Positions 34,136 to 42,992 of a stretch of 43,088 bases of DNA are shown here, one piece after another. Origin of the DNA: an uncultured Ectothiorhodospiraceae bacterium (GTDB lineage: Bacteria; Pseudomonadota; Gammaproteobacteria; Nitrococcales; Nitrococcaceae); the NCBI GenBank assembly GCA_913056385.1, contig CAJXND010000014.1, forward strand, positions 1-43,088, written 5' to 3'. A program made the position numbers and the translations under genes. Under the pieces are notes generated by a model, which had not been told where the DNA came from, made no database searches, and saw nothing but the letters and a program-made list of their open reading frames with translations. Position 1 is the stretch's first letter; the number at the start of each line of letters is the position of its first letter.

Positions 34136-36124
34136 GTGCGCCGCCCGACCCGCCTCGGACGCTTTATCTACCTGCTGCTGGGCATCACGGTGTGTCTGCC
34201 CGCGGGCGCCGTCGTGGTGACCGACGGGGATGCCGTTAATCTGAATTCCCATGTCGAGTATCTGGAGGACCCGGGTGGCCGGCTGACCCTCGAGGCGGTG
34301 AGCAGCGGGCGCTATGCCGATCGCTTCCGGTCGCACGACGACAGCGCCGCACTCAACTTCGGGCTGAGCGACTCCGTCTGGTGGCTGCGCCTGGAGCTGG
34401 AGTCACTGGCCCCGGAGGCGACCGACTACCTGCTGGAGGTGGGTTACTTCGGCCTGGTGAATGTGCGCTTCTATCCGCCGGGCGGGCCCGAGCTGCGCAC
34501 TGGATACAACGAGGCGGTGGACGACCGGCCATTGCCCCATCGACACTTCCTGTTTCCGGTCACGCTGCGGGCGGATACGGCCCAGACCTATTACCTGCGG
34601 GTGGCGTCCAACGGCTCGGTGACCGTGCCGCTGACCCTGTGGAAGCCCGAGGCCTTTGTCATTGCGGACCGGCTGCAGCTGGCCGCGCTGATGATCTATT
34701 TCGGCGTGCTCCTCGGCCTGCTGCTCTATAACCTCTTCCTGTTCTTTTCGCTGCGCGAGCGGCAGTACGCACTCTATTGCGCCTTCCTGCTCTTCGTCGG
34801 CGTTGCCATGACGGTTCACAACGGTTTCCGGGCCTATCTGCTGCTGCTCTGGCCGGGCTGGCCCGACACCCTGGGCACCAACAGCCTGTTCGCGCTTGCC
34901 GGTATCTTCGGCATCCTGTTCGTGCGCGATTTTCTCGCCACCCGCCGCGAGCAGCCTCGACTGGATGGCGTATTGCTGGCACTGGCGGGCGTTTTTCTGG
35001 CGATTGCCTTTTTGCCGGTATTCCAGATGCCGGTGCGTGTGGGGTCGGCGGCCATTAGCGTCGCAGGGAGTCTGACCGGTCCCCTTCTGCTGCTGATCAG
35101 TTTCCGTAGCTGGCGCCGTGGGCATCCGGGCGCCCGTTATCTCCTGCTGGCCTGGGCTTTCCTGCTCGTCGCGGTCTTTATCCAGGCGCTGCGCAATTTC
35201 GCGCTGATACCCACTACATTTGTTACCGGCAACCTTTTGCAGATCGGGTCGCTACTGGAAATGCTGCTGCTGTCCTTTGCATTGGCCGACCGGATCCAGA
35301 CGGAACGTCGTGGTCGTGAAAGCGCGCAAATGGAGGCCCTGCAGGCGGAACGCCAGTTGGTGGAAGGGCTGCGGGCGTCCGAGCAGCGCCTGGAGGGCAT
35401 GGTCGAGCAGCGTACCCGCGACCTGGAAGAGGCGCTGGAACGGGAGCGGGCGATGCTCGATCAGTACGTGGAGTTCGCGGGCCTGATATCCCATGAATTT
35501 CGCAATCCCCTGGCCGTGATTGCCGGTCAGGCCCAGGTCGCACGGATGGAGCGGGACCGCGAGGTGGGGGAGCCGCTCAAGCGCTTTGAAGCAATCGAAG
35601 AGGCCGCAGGGCGGCTGCAGCTGCTGTTCGAACAGTGGCTCGAGAGCGATCGGCTGACCAAGGGGGATTCGGCCCTGGAGCCGGTGCGGCTGGATCTGGC
35701 GGAGTGGCTGCCACGGCTGTTGCGACCGGGCAATCTGCGCATCGGTCATCCACTGCAGCTGGGGGATTTGGCCGGTGTCATCGTCGCGGACGAGGCCCTG
35801 GTGGGGAACGCGGTGCACAACCTGATCGATAATGCTGCCAAGTACTCGGCCGAGGGCGAGCCCATTGAGATCGGCGTCCAGCATGCGGCGGGCGAGGTTG
35901 GCATCCGCGTTTTCGACCATGGCATCGGCATGTCCGCCGAAGAGCAGATCCAGGCCTTCGAGCGGCACTACCGCGCACCCAATAACCGCAGCACTCGCGG
36001 AATGGGGATCGGTCTTTATCTCGTCAGCCAGGTCATGTCCATGCATGGCGGGCGGATCGCCCTGGAGAGCGAGCCCGGACGGGGCAGCTGCTTTACGCTC
36101 TGGTTCCCCGCGGCCAAGGGCTAG
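34136..36124 (+). CDS. 7TM-DISM sensor histidine kinase
   Basis: 662 residues: signal peptide or first helix (about 7-28), an extracytoplasmic beta-sandwich of the 7TMR-DISMED2 type (about 35-165), a seven-helix membrane module (about 180-395), a coiled-coil linker, a HisKA domain with His453 in LISHEFRNPLAV, and a HATPase domain with LIDNAAKY, FDHGIGM and GMGIGLYLVSQVM boxes. It has no receiver domain. Start GTG at 34136 has GGAG only two bases upstream, so it is not fully certain. The kinase shares the stator operon; no response regulator is adjacent. Such kinases often sense carbohydrates or envelope ligands. The last 4 bases (CTAG) overlap the convergent LysR gene. Confidence 0.9.
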   Translation: MRRPTRLGRFIYLLLGITVCLPAGAVVVTDGDAVNLNSHVEYLEDPGGRLTLEAVSSGRYADRFRSHDDSAALNFGLSDSVWWLRLELESLAPEATDYLLEVGYFGLVNVRFYPPGGPELRTGYNEAVDDRPLPHRHFLFPVTLRADTAQTYYLRVASNGSVTVPLTLWKPEAFVIADRLQLAALMIYFGVLLGLLLYNLFLFFSLRERQYALYCAFLLFVGVAMTVHNGFRAYLLLLWPGWPDTLGTNSLFALAGIFGILFVRDFLATRREQPRLDGVLLALAGVFLAIAFLPVFQMPVRVGSAAISVAGSLTGPLLLLISFRSWRRGHPGARYLLLAWAFLLVAVFIQALRNFALIPTTFVTGNLLQIGSLLEMLLLSFALADRIQTERRGRESAQMEALQAERQLVEGLRASEQRLEGMVEQRTRDLEEALERERAMLDQYVEFAGLISHEFRNPLAVIAGQAQVARMERDREVGEPLKRFEAIEEAAGRLQLLFEQWLESDRLTKGDSALEPVRLDLAEWLPRLLRPGNLRIGHPLQLGDLAGVIVADEALVGNAVHNLIDNAAKYSAEGEPIEIGVQHAAGEVGIRVFDHGIGMSAEEQIQAFERHYRAPNNRSTRGMGIGLYLVSQVMSMHGGRIALESEPGRGSCFTLWFPAAKG

Positions 36125-37125
36125 ACGGCATCGACCCCGTCGGCAGCGATGAAGCCGGGCGTCTCGCCGCGGCTCCGCCGGTGCGTGGCGGAGACGGTCT
36201 CCGGTTCGAAGAAATCCGGGCGAATCATCTCCAGGAAACGTCGGGCCTGCGGCGAAAGGAACCGTCCCTGGCGGGACATGGCGCCGTAGGTGCGCTTCGG
36301 AAAGACCTCGGGCAATGATCGGACAACGATGCCGGGGTAATCCTCTGCCAGACAGACATTACTCACGATGGCGATCCCAAACCCCAGGCCCACATAGCGC
36401 TTGACCGCCTCCCAGCTGCCCACCTCCAGGCGAACCCGATAGCGCACCGCGTGCTGTTGGAAGACCAGCTTGATCAGCCGCCACGTGGTCATGTTCTGTG
36501 GCGGGATGATGTAGTCCTGGCCCGCGAGGTCGCGCATGGTAATGACATCGCGCCGGGCCAGTGGATGATCCGGGGGCGTAATCAGTGACAGACCGTAGGA
36601 GTAGATGGCTCGATAGCGGAGCTCGTCGGGCATGTCGAGGATGGCGCCAACCGCGAAATCAACCTGGTCCTGGCGCAGTGCATCCATGAGTTCTCCCACC
36701 GACAGGTGATGCAAGCGGACCTGGACGTTGGGGTGCTGGTCCATGAAACGCTCGAGGGTCGGTGGCAGCAGGTAGAGCGTGGAGGATTCGCCGGCGCCGA
36801 TATCCAGGCGGCCGCTGTCCAGTGGCCGGTTGCCTTCCGCGAACCGCCCCGCCAGTCCATCAATGGCTTCCACCAGCTTGTGCGCCTCGGCGTAGAGCGC
36901 TTCGCCATCCGGCGTGAGTCGGATCCTGGGGCCTCGCCGCTCGAAGAGCGTGATACCCAGATCCCGCTCCAGGGCCTGAACCTGCAGAGAGACCGACGGC
37001 TGAGTGACGTCAAGCCGTTCCGCCGCGCGGGAAATGCTGCCCGCCTCCGCGGTGAAGCAGAATGCGCGAAGCTGCCGCAGGCGATCCTGACGATAGTTCG
37101 GGGCGGTGTTGAGGAGCGCTGCCAT
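36121..37125 (-). CDS. LysR-type (CysB-like) transcriptional regulator
   Basis: 334 residues. N-terminal winged helix-turn-helix (about 14-75: RQLRAFCFTAEAGSISRAAERL, DVTQPSVSLQVQALERDLGITLFERRG) and a C-terminal effector-binding domain with two alpha/beta lobes. The ATG at 37123-37125 faces aceA across a 143-base gap, the classic position for a LysR regulator of the divergent gene; control of isocitrate lyase is therefore likely. Its effector is unknown. The stop overlaps that of the sensor kinase within CTAG. Confidence 0.9.
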   Translation of the reverse strand: MAALLNTAPNYRQDRLRQLRAFCFTAEAGSISRAAERLDVTQPSVSLQVQALERDLGITLFERRGPRIRLTPDGEALYAEAHKLVEAIDGLAGRFAEGNRPLDSGRLDIGAGESSTLYLLPPTLERFMDQHPNVQVRLHHLSVGELMDALRQDQVDFAVGAILDMPDELRYRAIYSYGLSLITPPDHPLARRDVITMRDLAGQDYIIPPQNMTTWRLIKLVFQQHAVRYRVRLEVGSWEAVKRYVGLGFGIAIVSNVCLAEDYPGIVVRSLPEVFPKRTYGAMSRQGRFLSPQARRFLEMIRPDFFEPETVSATHRRSRGETPGFIAADGVDAV

Positions 37126-37138
37126 CGGATTGCCTTAG

Positions 37139-37160
37139 TATAGGTAAATTTAATGCTATG
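37139..37160. promoter_or_regulatory. Candidate LysR operator between the regulator and aceA
   Basis: AT-rich imperfect inverted repeat TATAG (37139-37143) and CTATG (37156-37160) with T-N11-A spacing inside (T37141, A37153). It lies 14 bases upstream of the LysR start, where autoregulation and divergent activation would be expected. Direct evidence of binding is absent. Confidence 0.4.
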
Positions 37161-37176
37161 TATTGTTTACATTACC

Positions 37177-37205
37177 TTGTGCAATGGTGCAATGCCGCAT
37201 ATCGT
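37177..37205 (+). promoter_or_regulatory. Candidate aceA promoter overlapping a tandem 8-base repeat
   Basis: TTGTGC (37177-37182), a 17-base spacer and TATCGT (37200-37205) form a plausible sigma-70 promoter about 57 bases ahead of aceA. The spacer overlaps two back-to-back copies of GTGCAATG (37179-37186 and 37187-37194), which could be a second regulator site. Confidence 0.45.
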
Positions 37206-37268
37206 CGGGTTATCGACACCCACGGAAGTCGACGAGTCTGCGACCAAGGCCCAGAGGAGACGTGAGAG

Positions 37269-38558
<1,290 letters not shown>

Positions 38559-38573
38559 TGATCCGACTGCCTG

Positions 38574-38603
38574 AGTGGGTTGTGATCGCCACCCACTTTT
38601 TTT
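38574..38603 (+). terminator. First terminator after aceA
   Basis: AGTGGGT (38574-38580) pairs perfectly with ACCCACT (38591-38597), followed by a run of seven Ts. Strong intrinsic terminator, 16 bases after the aceA stop. Confidence 0.85.
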
Positions 38604-38604
38604 A

Positions 38605-38630
38605 CGGGGGCCTTGGCCCCCGATTTTTTA
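38605..38630 (+). terminator. Second, tandem terminator after aceA
   Basis: CGGGGGCC (38605-38612) and GGCCCCCG (38615-38622) are separated by two bases; the realistic hairpin is a five- to six-pair G/C stem with a CCTTGG loop, then ATTTTTTA. The T run is only on the plus strand, so this backs up aceA termination rather than serving the convergent gene. Confidence 0.8.
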
Positions 38631-38642
38631 TCCGCCGCCGGT

Positions 38643-39503
38643 TCAGGCGCCGTATTTCTCGTCCAACGCCAGATAATCGGCGGTCCGGATGACCTCCTCG
38701 CGACCCTTGAAGGTCACCATCCGGTCCTGCATGGACGCGCTGTGTCCATCACGCCGGATCGCGGCGAGCGTGTCCTGCATTCCCTTGATGGCGGCTCGCT
38801 GCGTGTCGCTTGGGATGATGACCAGGCTATAGCCGAGTTCACCCAGCCGGTCCACCGGCATCAGCGGCGTCTTGCCGCCATGGAACATGTTGATGAGCTT
38901 GGGCTGCGGGAGATCGCGGGCGATCTGCTCGATCTGCTCCTCCGAGGTAGGAGCCTCCACGAAGATGGCATCGGCGCCGGCCTCCATGTACGCATGCGCA
39001 CGTTCGATGGTCGGGCCATAGCCTTCCACCGCCAGGCCATCCGTGCGCGCGATCAGGACCGTGTCCGGGTCGTGGAATGCATCCTTCACCGCGCGCAGTT
39101 TCTGAGTCATCTCCTTCTGCGGGACGATGGACTTGTCTTCGTAGTGTCCGCACTTCTTGGGGAAGACCTGATCCTCGAGATGGAAGCCGGCGACGCCGAT
39201 GCGCTCGAAGGCGCGAGCGGTTTTCTGCGCATTCAGTGCATTGCCGTGCCCGGTGTCCGCGTCGCCGATCAGGGGGATGTCGACAACCTCCACCATGCTC
39301 TCAAGCCGTTTGACGATCTCGTCAAGACTCATCAGGCCGAGGTCCGGGATGCCGTTGCTGCGGGCAATGCCGCCACCAGTGGCGTAGACCGCCGGGAAGC
39401 CGGCCTGCTCCACCAGCCGGGCCGAGAGCCCGTCGAAGGCACCGGGAGCGACGACGGGGGATTCGTTCTGCATGAGTTCGCGCAAGCGACGTGCTGGAGT
39501 CAT
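38643..39503 (-). CDS. prpB: Isocitrate lyase/PEP mutase superfamily lyase, 2-methylisocitrate lyase-like
   Basis: 286 residues, TIM-barrel C-C lyase. The N-terminus VVAPGAFDGLSARLVEQAGF is followed by TGGGIARSNGIPDLG, the magnesium segment GDADTGHGN (80-88), HLEDQVFPKKCGH with Cys118 as catalytic base, and ARTDGLAVEG. The KKCGH motif separates it from oxaloacetate decarboxylases and phosphonate mutases and fits methylisocitrate lyase or a dimethylmalate-type lyase. With prpC and prpD elsewhere in the window it is a sensible candidate for the last methylcitrate step (pyruvate plus succinate), but it is distant from them. The start at 39503 is set by AGGAGGAG 9 bases upstream. Gene symbol is tentative. 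Confidence 0.65.
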   Translation of the reverse strand: MTPARRLRELMQNESPVVAPGAFDGLSARLVEQAGFPAVYATGGGIARSNGIPDLGLMSLDEIVKRLESMVEVVDIPLIGDADTGHGNALNAQKTARAFERIGVAGFHLEDQVFPKKCGHYEDKSIVPQKEMTQKLRAVKDAFHDPDTVLIARTDGLAVEGYGPTIERAHAYMEAGADAIFVEAPTSEEQIEQIARDLPQPKLINMFHGGKTPLMPVDRLGELGYSLVIIPSDTQRAAIKGMQDTLAAIRRDGHSASMQDRMVTFKGREEVIRTADYLALDEKYGA

Positions 39504-39579
39504 GGTTGTCTTCTCCTCCTGAGGTTTCCAGGAGCGATTGTGTCTGAAGCGGGACGCGCATGCATCCATCTTTCTATTT

Positions 39580-39598
39580 GCGAACGATTCTCATTAAG
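39580..39598. promoter_or_regulatory. Fur-box-like site
   Basis: The 19 bases beginning GCGAACGATTCTCATTAAG match the Fur consensus at 12 of 19 positions by my count, including the GATTCTCATTA core typical of real Fur sites. It is 59 bases before the small periplasmic protein gene and 76 bases before the divergent lyase, and the nearby TAAGAT could be part of a -10, so iron repression of one or both genes is possible. Confidence 0.5.
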
Positions 39599-39657
39599 AT
39601 ACACTGCCTCTGTCTCGGATAACCGGATTCCACTTTTCGCTCAAAGGGAGACGTACG

Positions 39658-40038
39658 ATGATTTCCGTATCGAACAAACTCGGCGTGGTGGTCGCCGCGA
39701 CGGCGTTGCTGGGTGTTGGGCTGGCGCAGGCCGACGAGGTAGAGCATTTCGACGGCGAGCCTTCGCGGACCGTGGCGGAGGCCTGGGAAAACCTGGAGAC
39801 CGCCAATGCAGAACTCCAATCGCTGATCAATGGCGAGCTCTCACCGGTGGAGATGGCCGAGGTGCATGAGATCACCTACACGCTGGAGAACGCCTTGGCG
39901 CGGCTCGCCGAGGCTCAAGAGACAAGCGCCGTGAACCTCGAGGAAGTCCATCTCGCCTCCGAGCGCAACGATACCGAAACCGTACGGAGCAATGGCGAGG
40001 CCTATCTCGAGGCCATCAGCGAAATCGTTCGGGAGTGA
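39658..40038 (+). CDS. Small periplasmic helical protein (DUF6746-like)
   Basis: 126 residues with a signal peptide (about 1-25, ending LAQADE). The mature part begins VEHFDGEPSRTVAEAWENLE and is predicted all-helical, with LSPVEMAEVHEITYTLENALARL and LEEVHLASERNDTETV followed by GEAYLEA. This matches my recollection of the DUF6746 family of small gammaproteobacterial proteins. Two conserved His in MAEVHEITYT and EEVHLAS could bind metal. GGGAG lies 7 bases before the ATG. The upstream Fur-box-like site suggests an iron-related role; no function is known. Confidence 0.7.
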   Translation: MISVSNKLGVVVAATALLGVGLAQADEVEHFDGEPSRTVAEAWENLETANAELQSLINGELSPVEMAEVHEITYTLENALARLAEAQETSAVNLEEVHLASERNDTETVRSNGEAYLEAISEIVRE

Positions 40039-40051
40039 CGGGCCTCAGCGG

Positions 40052-40768
40052 CTAGATCGAGCGCTGATTGACGCGGGCCGAGAGCGCCTCGGTACTCTCG
40101 ACCCGCTCCGAGTAGCGATCCACCAGGTATTCCCTGCATCCGCGGGTCAGGCGGGTGAACTTCACGAGCTCCTCCATCACGTCGACGATCCGATTGTAGT
40201 AGGGCGATGGTTTCATCCGGTCGGCGTCATCGAACTCGAGGTAGGCCTTGGGCACCGAGGACTGGTTGGGGATGGTGATCAGCCGCATCCAGCGGCCCAG
40301 CAGACGCAGCTGATTCACGGCGTTGAAGCTCTGGGAGCCGCCGCAGACCTGCATCACCGCGAGCGTCTTGCCCTGGGTGGGCCGCACCCCGCCGAGGTTC
40401 AGGGGGATCCAATCGATCTGCGCCTTCATGATGCCGGTCATGGCCCCATGTCGCTCCGGCGATGACCACACGAAGCCGTCGCACCATGTGGCCAGTTCGC
40501 GCAGTGCCTTCACCCTTGGGTGGTCGGCATCGGCATCATCCGGCAGCGGGAGCCCCGCCGGATCGAAGATGCGTGTCTCAGCGCCGAGTCGACGCAGAAT
40601 CCGTTCCGCCTCCTCGGCTGCCAGGCGGCTGAAAGAGCGTGCCCGCAAGGAGCCATACAGCAGCAGGATGCGGGGCGGCTCCTCCCCGGGCCCTGCGAGC
40701 AGCTGGTCGTCGTCGATGGGGTGAAGCGCCAAGGCCTCCAGATTCGGGAAGGTGTCGTCGTTGCTCAT
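40052..40768 (-). CDS. arsH: ArsH, NADPH-dependent FMN reductase of the arsenic operon
   Basis: 238 residues, flavodoxin-like. After a 30-residue N-terminal arm typical of ArsH, the FMN phosphate loop is [19 protein letters not shown]; further signatures are [21 protein letters not shown] and [23 protein letters not shown], and the C-terminal [14 protein letters not shown]. ArsH oxidises trivalent organoarsenicals and reduces quinones or azo dyes in characterised cases. Last gene of the operon; its ATG overlaps the acr3 stop (ATGA). Confidence 0.95.
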   Translation of the reverse strand: MSNDDTFPNLEALALHPIDDDQLLAGPGEEPPRILLLYGSLRARSFSRLAAEEAERILRRLGAETRIFDPAGLPLPDDADADHPRVKALRELATWCDGFVWSSPERHGAMTGIMKAQIDWIPLNLGGVRPTQGKTLAVMQVCGGSQSFNAVNQLRLLGRWMRLITIPNQSSVPKAYLEFDDADRMKPSPYYNRIVDVMEELVKFTRLTRGCREYLVDRYSERVESTEALSARVNQRSI

Positions 40769-41856
40769 GCCCGGGTCCCGCCGGTGGCATGGCGCTCATA
40801 CCAGCCGCGCGAGCCGTTGACCAGCTTGACCAGCGCCAGCATGACCGGGACCTCCACCAGAACCCCCACGACCGTCGCGAGTGCCGCGCCCGAGTTGAGT
40901 CCGAACAGGCTGATGGCCACCGCCACGGCAAGCTCGAAGAAGTTGGAGGTGCCGATGAGCGCCGCCGGCGCACCGATGCCGATGGGCACGTTCCAGCCCC
41001 TTGCCCAGAGATAGGCGAGGCCGAAAATCCCGAGACTCTGGATGATGAGCGGAATAGCGATGAGCACGATGATCAACGGCTGCGTCAGAATGCGTTCGCC
41101 CTGGAACGCGAAGAGCAGCAGGACAGTGACGACCAGCCCGATGATGGTCAGCGGTTTGATGCGTCCCGTGAATCGCTCCACGGCCTGTTCGCCGCCCCGA
41201 TCGAGCAGTCTCCGACGGGTAAGTGCGCCCGCGAGCAGGGGGATGACCACGTAGAGGCCAACCGAGAGCAGCAGGGTCTGCCAGGGGACGATCACGTCGG
41301 CGACCCCCAGCAAAAGGGCGACCAGCGGCGCGAAAGCGAACACCATGATGAGATCGTTAATGGCCACCTGAACCAGGGTGTAGGTGGCGTCGCCGTCGGT
41401 CAGCTGGCTCCAGACAAACACCATGGCGGTGCATGGCGCGGCGCCCAGCAGGATCATGCCGGCGATATAGGCCCTGGCATCGTCCGGCGGCACCAGACCG
41501 GCGAAGACGCCCTGGAAGAACAGTACCCCCAGACCCGCCATCGTGAAGGGCTTGATCAGCCAGTTGACCACCAGGGTGATGGTGAGTCCCTTGGGTTTGT
41601 CACCCGCATGACGCAACGAGCTGAAATCGACGTTGATCATCATGGGATAGACCATCGCCCAGATCAGCACCGCCACCACCAGGTTGACGCTGGCCACTTC
41701 CAGGCCGCTGAGCCATTCGAAGATGCCCGGGAAGAACTTGCCGAGGGAAATGCCGGCCACGATGGCCAGTGCCACCCAGACGCTCAGGTAGCGCTCGAAG
41801 GTCCCCATGACGTCGCCGGCCGCTCGCCGGCCGGTCACTTCACACTGCACGCTCAT
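40765..41856 (-). CDS. acr3: Arsenite efflux permease, ACR3 family
   Basis: 363 residues, ten transmembrane helices of the BART fold. ACR3 signatures are [37 protein letters not shown] with the essential cysteine in helix 4, [16 protein letters not shown], and [18 protein letters not shown] in the ninth helix. It expels As(III) using the proton gradient and is unrelated to ArsB of the E. coli type. The start overlaps the arsR stop and its end overlaps arsH, both by ATGA. Confidence 0.96.
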   Translation of the reverse strand: MSVQCEVTGRRAAGDVMGTFERYLSVWVALAIVAGISLGKFFPGIFEWLSGLEVASVNLVVAVLIWAMVYPMMINVDFSSLRHAGDKPKGLTITLVVNWLIKPFTMAGLGVLFFQGVFAGLVPPDDARAYIAGMILLGAAPCTAMVFVWSQLTDGDATYTLVQVAINDLIMVFAFAPLVALLLGVADVIVPWQTLLLSVGLYVVIPLLAGALTRRRLLDRGGEQAVERFTGRIKPLTIIGLVVTVLLLFAFQGERILTQPLIIVLIAIPLIIQSLGIFGLAYLWARGWNVPIGIGAPAALIGTSNFFELAVAVAISLFGLNSGAALATVVGVLVEVPVMLALVKLVNGSRGWYERHATGGTRA

Positions 41857-42236
41857 TGTTCACACTCGCTTCGATGACGCGCGATGGCCCGGCGTACCCG
41901 GGGCGTGTCGCCGGAGAAGGGCGGCTCGTCGGCCAAGTCCCGGGCCACCCCGGTGAGCAGGTCATGGGCCCAGGCGGGCAGATCATTGCGTAGCCGGTAG
42001 TGGATCCACTGGCCGCTGCGCCGGGTTTCCACCAGCCCCACGTCGCGCAGATGACCGAGATGCCGGGACATTTTCGGCTGACTGACCCCCAGCGCTTCGG
42101 TCAGTTCGCAGACGCAGAGCTCACCCTGCTGATGCAGCAGGACGGCGGCACGGAGACGGGTTTCCTCGCCCAGCAGGCGGAAAAATCGAGCGGGATCGAG
42201 CCGTGCGTGTGCTGCGCTGGCGGCGGCCTGCATCAT
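41853..42236 (-). CDS. arsR: ArsR family arsenic-responsive repressor
   Basis: 127 residues, winged helix-turn-helix dimer of the ArsR/SmtB family. The DNA-recognition helix is [22 protein letters not shown]. The metal site in the alpha-3 helix is ELCVCEL with Cys41 and Cys43, the E. coli-type As(III) site. Starts at the first of two ATGs (42236 or 42233), the first overlapping the arsC stop by ATGA. Its presumed operator lies ahead of arsC. Confidence 0.95.
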   Translation of the reverse strand: MMQAAASAAHARLDPARFFRLLGEETRLRAAVLLHQQGELCVCELTEALGVSQPKMSRHLGHLRDVGLVETRRSGQWIHYRLRNDLPAWAHDLLTGVARDLADEPPFSGDTPRVRRAIARHRSECEQ

Positions 42237-42736
42237 GTCGCTGACTCCTCCTGCTGTCCGATGGCATCAATCGCTTTCTGCAACTTGAGCCGATCCAGTG
42301 AGGTGATGGGCAGGTTGGCAAACAGGCCGATGCGGCTGCGAAGGGCAATGGCGGTTTCCCGGAAGGCGCGCAGCCGTTGCTCCTCGCTGCCCTCGGCCGC
42401 GGCGGGGTCCGGCAGCCCCCAATGGGCCGTCATGGGTTGTCCGGGCCATACAGGGCAGGGCTCCGCCGCCGCGCGATCACAGACCGTGAAAACGAAATCC
42501 ATCCGCGGCGCATCGTCGGTGGCGAAGACGTCCCAGTTCTTGCTGTCCAACCCGTCGGTGGGGAGCTTCATCCGTTCCAGGGTCCGGAGTGCGAGCGGGT
42601 TGACCTCACCGGCGGGAAAGCTGCCTGCGCTGTAGGCGGTAAACCGGCCCTTGCTTATGCTGTTGAGCAGGGCCTCAGCGAGGATGCTGCGCGCCGAGTT
42701 GCCGGTGCACAGGAAGAGGACATTGTAGTGCGCCAT
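42233..42736 (-). CDS. arsC: Arsenate reductase, LMW-phosphatase type
   Basis: Reduces arsenate to arsenite, which ACR3 then exports. 167 residues, low-molecular-weight tyrosine phosphatase fold. The P-loop nucleophile is Cys10 in FLCTGNSARS; Cys86 and Cys94 (FTVCDRAAAEPCPVWPG) provide the resolving cysteine pair of the thioredoxin-coupled class. A C-terminal extension beyond the fold (about 140-167) is helical. First gene of the operon; no clear Shine-Dalgarno, and the ars operator ends only 4 bases before the ATG. Confidence 0.93.
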   Translation of the reverse strand: MAHYNVLFLCTGNSARSILAEALLNSISKGRFTAYSAGSFPAGEVNPLALRTLERMKLPTDGLDSKNWDVFATDDAPRMDFVFTVCDRAAAEPCPVWPGQPMTAHWGLPDPAAAEGSEEQRLRAFRETAIALRSRIGLFANLPITSLDRLKLQKAIDAIGQQEESAT

Positions 42737-42739
42737 GGT

Positions 42740-42767
42740 TAATGCTCATTCGATTGAGTGAGCATTA
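42740..42767. promoter_or_regulatory. Probable ArsR operator
   Basis: Perfect 9-base inverted repeat: TAATGCTCA (42740-42748) and TGAGCATTA (42759-42767) around 10 bases. It begins 4 bases upstream of the arsC start codon. A minus-strand TATAGT (42767-42772) touching the far arm is a good -10 element, so ArsR bound here would block the promoter. Confidence 0.7.
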
Positions 42768-42772
42768 CTATA
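42767..42772 (-). promoter_or_regulatory. Likely -10 element of the ars operon
   Basis: Minus-strand TATAGT, with a poor -35 (a run of six T's 17 bases upstream). A 12-base palindrome ATATCCGGATAT (42778-42789) lies in the spacer. The resulting leader would be about 25 bases. Confidence 0.5.
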
Positions 42773-42845
42773 TACGCATATCCGGATATAAAAAATTACA
42801 GAAATGTTACAGGTGATGCAGGAGACGGGAACGCGGGTCGGAATG

Positions 42846-42921
42846 TGGTGGGCCCACCAGGATTCGAACCTGGAACCAAAGGATTATGAGTCCTCTGCTC
42901 TAACCATTGAGCTATGGGCCC
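42846..42921 (-). tRNA. ileX: tRNA-Ile2 (anticodon CAU, lysidine-modified)
   Basis: 76-base minus-strand cloverleaf with encoded CCA (42846-42848). The acceptor stem is GGGCCCA paired with TGGGCCC, the D arm reads AGCTCAATGGTTAGAGCA, the anticodon loop is CTCATAA (42884-42890) and the T arm is intact. The CAU anticodon could be Met or Ile2. C4-G69 and C5-G68 in the acceptor stem are the pairs TilS uses to select tRNA-Ile2, whereas elongator tRNA-Met has A-U pairs there in E. coli, so I favour Ile2 reading AUA codons. Confidence 0.85.
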
Positions 42922-42992
42922 GTCGTGCGAGCGTTTGCCCCGGAGGGAGGATACCAGTACCGCGATGGATTCCCATGGGCAATAAAAAAGGT

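Noticed and set aside
42878-42894. Elongator tRNA-Met reading of the CAU anticodon
   Set aside because: Not excluded, but the C4-G69 and C5-G68 acceptor pairs favour the TilS-modified tRNA-Ile2.
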